In this document: positions 60,653-64,000 of the stretch, one piece after another | Numbering within the stretch: position 1 is the first letter of the stretch | How the letters are laid out: every line of letters begins with the position of its first letter | NCBI GenBank assembly: GCA_002794705.1 | Contig: PGTK01000003.1 | Coordinates: 124,001 to 188,000 of the forward strand | Direction: 5' to 3' | DNA from: Candidatus Thermofonsia Clade 1 bacterium | Lineage (GTDB): Bacteria > Chloroflexota > Anaerolineae > Aggregatilineales > UBA2796 | DNA: 64,000 bases | Position numbers and translations under genes: made by a program | Notes under the pieces: model-generated | Database searches by the model: none | What the model was told of the DNA's origin: nothing | What the model saw: the letters and a program-made list of their open reading frames with translations, nothing else

Positions 60653-61045
60653 TCAGCGCCCTGAGCGATCCCAATGCTCATCTACAAAGCGCTGAATCTC
60701 AACGAGATAGCCGGCTGGATCGCGCAGAAAGCAGTGATAGATGCCATAAGTCGTGTTGAGCTGCGGCGGCTGCTCAAAGGGGACGCCTTGTGCGCTCAAG
60801 TAGGCGTACCAAGCATCCACTTCTGGGCTGACGAACGTGATAATGACGCCTTGTTTAGGCAGAGCATCAGCCTCCGCCCGCTGGCAGACTCCCAAATAGC
60901 TCTGCGCTGCGACTCGGTAAATGCGGCATGTGCCTTGATCAAGGGCGAGCGGCAAGCCGAATAACTGACCGTAGAAGTGCGCCATAGGCTCCAAGTGCGG
61001 CGCATAGAGAAAGGTGATCTGTTCGGCAAGTCTTGGACGACTCAT
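60653..61045 (-). CDS. VOC-family (glyoxalase/bleomycin-resistance fold) protein
   Basis: The 130-residue product is a single VOC domain: ITFLYAPHLEPMAHFYGQLFGLPLALDQG, then VIITFVSPEVDAWYAYLSAQGV, and YGIYHCFLRDPAGYLVEIQRF, where the Glu is the usual last metal ligand. The first metal position is not a clear His, so metal use is uncertain. Function may be a binding or resistance protein. Upstream on the minus strand TATAGT (61088-61083) may be its -10. Confidence 0.8.
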   Translation of the reverse strand: MSRPRLAEQITFLYAPHLEPMAHFYGQLFGLPLALDQGTCRIYRVAAQSYLGVCQRAEADALPKQGVIITFVSPEVDAWYAYLSAQGVPFEQPPQLNTTYGIYHCFLRDPAGYLVEIQRFVDEHWDRSGR

Positions 61046-61194
61046 CAGAATTACTCACTGCAAAAACCCGTCTGTAAGCTCAACTATAGCGCAAGAAATC
61101 TCCGAAAGGCATTTTTGCAGAGCGTTAAAGGGAACTTAAATACCTGTTAACGGAAATTTGCCGCGAAGTCTGCCATACTTGACAGGGTAGCAAA

Positions 61195-63096
61195 GTGATC
61201 GCGCTTGAAGCGGAAAAGGCAGGGCATGTGGGGACGCGCACAGGCTTTCGCGGCTTTTTAGGGACGTTGCTGGGCAGGCGTCGCCCTTCAGCGGCTGATC
61301 TAGCGCGCATGACGGGGCAGTATCAGTCGCCCGTGAGCGATCTGCCCATCTCAGTCACGGATTTGGCGCTGTGCCTCGCGGGGCAGGCTGATGCTACAGC
61401 GCTGCTGCAGCAAGCAGGCGAGTGGCTGATCGAACGGGCAGGCGTGGAGTGCGTGGTCATTTACCTGCACGAGCCGGCTGCCAATCGCCTCGCTAGACCG
61501 ATGTGTTTCGGCGTCCAGTTATCTGATCTGCCCGAAGTCATCAAGTTAGGCTACTCAATCTACGGCGAAGTGGGCATGGGACGTCGCTCGTACTACGTTG
61601 AGATGGTGGAGCGCGAAAAACGCCTGACTCCCCTGCCACCTGAGACCAAAAGCGCGTACATTTTGCCGCTCGTCCATGAGAACAACTTGCTGGGCGTGCT
61701 GGGCTTGTATGCAGCGCGCCCTGCGGCACTGTTTGAGCCTGCCCGCGCCGCTATTGATCGCGTTGCCACGCTGATCAGCGCTACGCTCTCCACTGCTTAC
61801 CGTCTTGGCGAGAGTCAACAGGCAATTGCGCGCTTCGATCTTTTCCAGCGCCTTGCCCAAGACCTGACTGCGCGCCTCTCCAGCCAAGAGTTGCTCCAGC
61901 GAATCGTCGAGGCGGCGCGTGAAATCCTAGAGGCGCAGATGAGCATCCTGCTGGACGTGAATTTTGAGAGCGGCGAGCTGCGTCCCATTGCTTGGTCAGG
62001 CGTTGATGCTGAAACGGCGCAGCTGATTCGCTCGCGCTTGAAAGAAGACCTCAAGGGCTTGGTCGCTTGGGCGCGCTTGCCGGCGCGCACGCCCGATATG
62101 CGCACGGATCAGCGCACCTCGCTTGCCACGCAAGCCATTGTCGCTGGCATGGTCTCGGAGCTGGCAGTGCCAGTGCTGTACTATGACGAACTCTACGGCA
62201 TTTTGGCAGTCGAGACCAGCACCTATCGCAATTTCACCGACGAAGAGGTGGATTTGCTGCAATCGCTGGCGGCGCACGCCGCTATCGCCTTGCGCAACGC
62301 CCGCCTGTTCGAAGAGCTGGAGCAGCGCAACAGTGATCTGCAAAAGGCAAACGCGGCGCTTGAAATCTCGCGCCAGCAGGCGGAGAATGCCCGCGCTGCT
62401 GCTGTGCAGGCTAACCGACTGAAGACTGAGTTCATCAACAACATGAGCCATGAGTTGCGCACGCCGCTGAACGCCGTGATCAACTTCACGCGCCTTGTTA
62501 TGGATGGTCATGCCGGTCCTGTGACTGAGCAACAGCGCAACTATCTCGGTTTTGTGCATGAGGGCGGGCAACATCTGCTCGGCTTGATTAACGACATTCT
62601 CGACCTCGCCAAAATTGAGGCAGGTAAGATGGAGCTGCGCCGTGAGCCGACTCCGCTTGAGCCGCTGCTCAAGGGCGTGATGTCCACTCTGATCGGTCTG
62701 ACCAAAGATAAGGGCATTGCGCTGCACCGTGAGTTTGATGAGAACCTGCCTACGCTCAACATTGATGGGCGGCGCATCCGCCAAGTGCTGCTGAACTTGA
62801 TCAGCAATGCCGCCAAATTCACAGTGCAGGGCAGCATCACGTTGCGCGCTGTGCAGCAGGGCAATCAGGTCATTTTCTCAGTGCGCGATACGGGAGTCGG
62901 CATTAAGCCCGAAGATTTGCCCAAAGTCTTTGAGGAATTCAAGCAGATTGATAACGTGCTGCAAGAGACAGCCAGCGGCACGGGCTTGGGAATGCCGATC
63001 AGCCGTCGGTTTGTGCAGCTGCACGGCGGCGATATGTGGATCGAAAGTCAGCTGGGCGTCGGTACAACGGTCTCGTTTAGCTTGCCCATCACTTGA
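61195..63096 (+). CDS. Dual-GAF sensor histidine kinase (cytoplasmic)
   Basis: Start GTG 61195. The 633-residue product has no membrane helix. Two GAF-like domains span about 55-205 (AGVECVVIYLHEPAANRL, LPLVHENNLLGVLGLYA) and 215-375 (MVSELAVPVLYYDELYGILAVET). A coiled coil leads to the HisKA box FINNMSHELRTPLNAVINF with His419, and HATPase_c with NLISNAAKFT, DTGVGI and GTGLGMPISRR. It should autophosphorylate on a cytoplasmic cue. Its likely partners are the two response regulators that follow at once. Confidence 0.92.
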   Translation: MIALEAEKAGHVGTRTGFRGFLGTLLGRRRPSAADLARMTGQYQSPVSDLPISVTDLALCLAGQADATALLQQAGEWLIERAGVECVVIYLHEPAANRLARPMCFGVQLSDLPEVIKLGYSIYGEVGMGRRSYYVEMVEREKRLTPLPPETKSAYILPLVHENNLLGVLGLYAARPAALFEPARAAIDRVATLISATLSTAYRLGESQQAIARFDLFQRLAQDLTARLSSQELLQRIVEAAREILEAQMSILLDVNFESGELRPIAWSGVDAETAQLIRSRLKEDLKGLVAWARLPARTPDMRTDQRTSLATQAIVAGMVSELAVPVLYYDELYGILAVETSTYRNFTDEEVDLLQSLAAHAAIALRNARLFEELEQRNSDLQKANAALEISRQQAENARAAAVQANRLKTEFINNMSHELRTPLNAVINFTRLVMDGHAGPVTEQQRNYLGFVHEGGQHLLGLINDILDLAKIEAGKMELRREPTPLEPLLKGVMSTLIGLTKDKGIALHREFDENLPTLNIDGRRIRQVLLNLISNAAKFTVQGSITLRAVQQGNQVIFSVRDTGVGIKPEDLPKVFEEFKQIDNVLQETASGTGLGMPISRRFVQLHGGDMWIESQLGVGTTVSFSLPIT

Positions 63097-63123
63097 CGTG
63101 CGGCGCGGAGGCGCACCATCCCT

Positions 63124-63537
63124 ATGAGCGACGCCAATGCCGACGTGAACGTCCTGCTTGTGGAAGATGAGCCGCTCAACACCACTCTGACTGTGGCAAT
63201 GCTGAATATGATCGGCATTCAGCACGTCCATGCCTTCGCCTCGTGGAAACAGCTTGAGAGCTGCCTCGCTGCCCTGCCGCCGATCCATCTTGTCTTGCTC
63301 GACCTGCGGCTGCCCGGTAACTACGATGGCTACTACATCCTCAAGCAGCTGCGCGCCGATCCGCGCTTTGCCAAGACGCCCATTGCCGCCATGACTGCTC
63401 AAGTCATGCCTGATGATGTCAAGCGTGCCGAAACAGCTGGCTTTGACGGCTTTCTGGCAAAGCCGCTGAACTTTGACCGCTTTCCGCAGAGCATTCAGCG
63501 TCTGTTGGCAGGCGAATACGTATGGGAATCGCACTAA
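63124..63537 (+). CDS. Single-domain response regulator
   Basis: The 137-residue product is a receiver alone: VLLVEDEPLN with the acidic pocket, HLVLLDLRLPGNYDG with the phosphoacceptor Asp60, and FLAKPLN with the conserved Lys. No output domain. It lies 27 bases after the histidine kinase and probably relays its phosphate, CheY- or Spo0F-like. Confidence 0.92.
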   Translation: MSDANADVNVLLVEDEPLNTTLTVAMLNMIGIQHVHAFASWKQLESCLAALPPIHLVLLDLRLPGNYDGYYILKQLRADPRFAKTPIAAMTAQVMPDDVKRAETAGFDGFLAKPLNFDRFPQSIQRLLAGEYVWESH

Positions 63538-63570
63538 GCGTGCTTTATAGCACGAGGAGACCGTATCGAG

Positions 63571-64000
63571 ATGAACGATTTGATCGTCAAGCACTTGCAA
63601 ATGGCACAGAAGGCATTGCTCATGACTGAATCACACGCTGAAATACGCACGTATGAACATCGCGCCTTGCTGTTGGATGATGATGACGCTAATCGGATGC
63701 TTCTAAGCGTCGCTTTTGACATGGTGCAGTTGCCCTTTGTGGAGGCGCGCAACGGTCAGCAGGCGCTAGAGCTACATCAGGCGAATCGCTTTGCTTTCGC
63801 CTTCCTCGATATTGATCTGCCCGATATCAGCGGCATTGAGGTGGCACGGCGCATCCGTGCGCAGGATCAGGGCATTGCCTTGATCATGTGCAGCGCCAAC
63901 GACGATCCGCTGACCGTCGCTGAGGCGGTCGCAGTGGATTGCGATCTGTTTTTTGTCAAGCCGTTTCAGCTGGACGCGCTCTTGAACACGGTCAGGATGC
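63571..64000 (+). CDS. Response regulator, 3' truncated by window end
   Basis: Start ATG 63571 with GAGGAG upstream. The visible 143 residues hold a receiver: ALLLDDDDANRMLL, FLDIDLPDISG with Asp80, MCSANDDP and FFVKPFQLD with the Lys. About 28 residues precede the receiver. Any output domain lies beyond the window. It is the third gene of the kinase operon. Confidence 0.9.
   Translation, partial: MNDLIVKHLQMAQKALLMTESHAEIRTYEHRALLLDDDDANRMLLSVAFDMVQLPFVEARNGQQALELHQANRFAFAFLDIDLPDISGIEVARRIRAQDQGIALIMCSANDDPLTVAEAVAVDCDLFFVKPFQLDALLNTVRM

Noticed and set aside
61996..62784. Long minus-strand open frame (262 codons) opposite the histidine kinase
   Set aside because: Antisense to the GAF/HisKA coding region, no motif and no ribosome site.

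Overview
The window is a gene-dense, GC-rich bacterial chromosome segment that most resembles the phylum Chloroflexota (Anaerolineae-like). That assignment is an inference. It rests on secreted proteins with long Thr-Pro-rich linkers, a large Ser/Thr kinase with pre-peptidase-type repeats, an adenylate-cyclase/AAA/TPR giant, a PIG-L deacetylase, a thiamine-binding MTH1187 protein, T-box and TPP leaders, and GTG/TTG starts. I see no phage genes, transposases or CRISPR arrays. Recognisable promoters repeatedly follow TTGnnn-N16/17-TAnnnT.

Layout. 1-1825: a HAD protein cut by the window edge and a tandem GNAT. 1822-4029: a class B penicillin-binding lipoprotein. 4098-7473: a thiamine regulon (promoter, TPP riboswitch, terminator, thiamine pyrophosphokinase, thiamine-binding protein, ABC permease, substrate-binding protein). 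Its missing ATPase may be the one at 37.3-38.1 kb. 7.5-9.5 kb: a CinA-C amidohydrolase and a glycosidase-like protein, then tRNA-Leu(CAA). 9.7-15.3 kb: an oligopeptide ABC transporter operon. 15.5-18 kb: fabF-fabH. 18-22 kb: a 1349-residue cyclase/AAA/TPR protein. 22.2-23.6 kb: a PhyH oxygenase and an RpiB-like isomerase. 23.6-25.4 kb: an AT-richer DUF262 + HEPN pair whose HEPN gene is frameshifted. 25.4-28.1 kb: a carboxylate-amine ligase and a carotenoid-desaturase-like flavoprotein.

28.2-35.6 kb is the most unusual part. It is a tight four-gene operon encoding, in transcription order: an unknown coiled-coil protein, a CHAT (caspase-like) protease, a 1176-residue protein with a TIR-like N-terminus, TPR repeats and a FlhA/FHIPEP cytosolic-domain-like C-terminus, and a second protein made of two FHIPEP-like units. 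No export-apparatus membrane domain, flagellar gene or type III gene is present. I read it as a candidate conflict/immune or programmed-death system that has recruited the FlhA cytosolic fold.

35.7-42 kb: an RmlD-like reductase, a VOC protein, the ABC ATPase, an L,D-transpeptidase-like protein that has lost its catalytic Cys/His, a thioredoxin-like protein, and a beta-propeller/sulfite-oxidase-fold pair. 42-47.5 kb: the Ser/Thr kinase. 47.6-51.5 kb: valS and a methyltransferase behind a T-box. 51.5-64 kb: tRNA-Arg(TCT), a roadblock protein, a pseudouridine synthase, RqcH/NFACT, UbiA, L32, an Apt-like phosphoribosyltransferase, PIG-L, a TPR lipoprotein, NUDIX, a LysM lipoprotein, a VOC protein, a GAF histidine kinase and two response regulators, the last cut by the window end.

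All family assignments come from reading motifs and protein patterns by eye. No database search was run.
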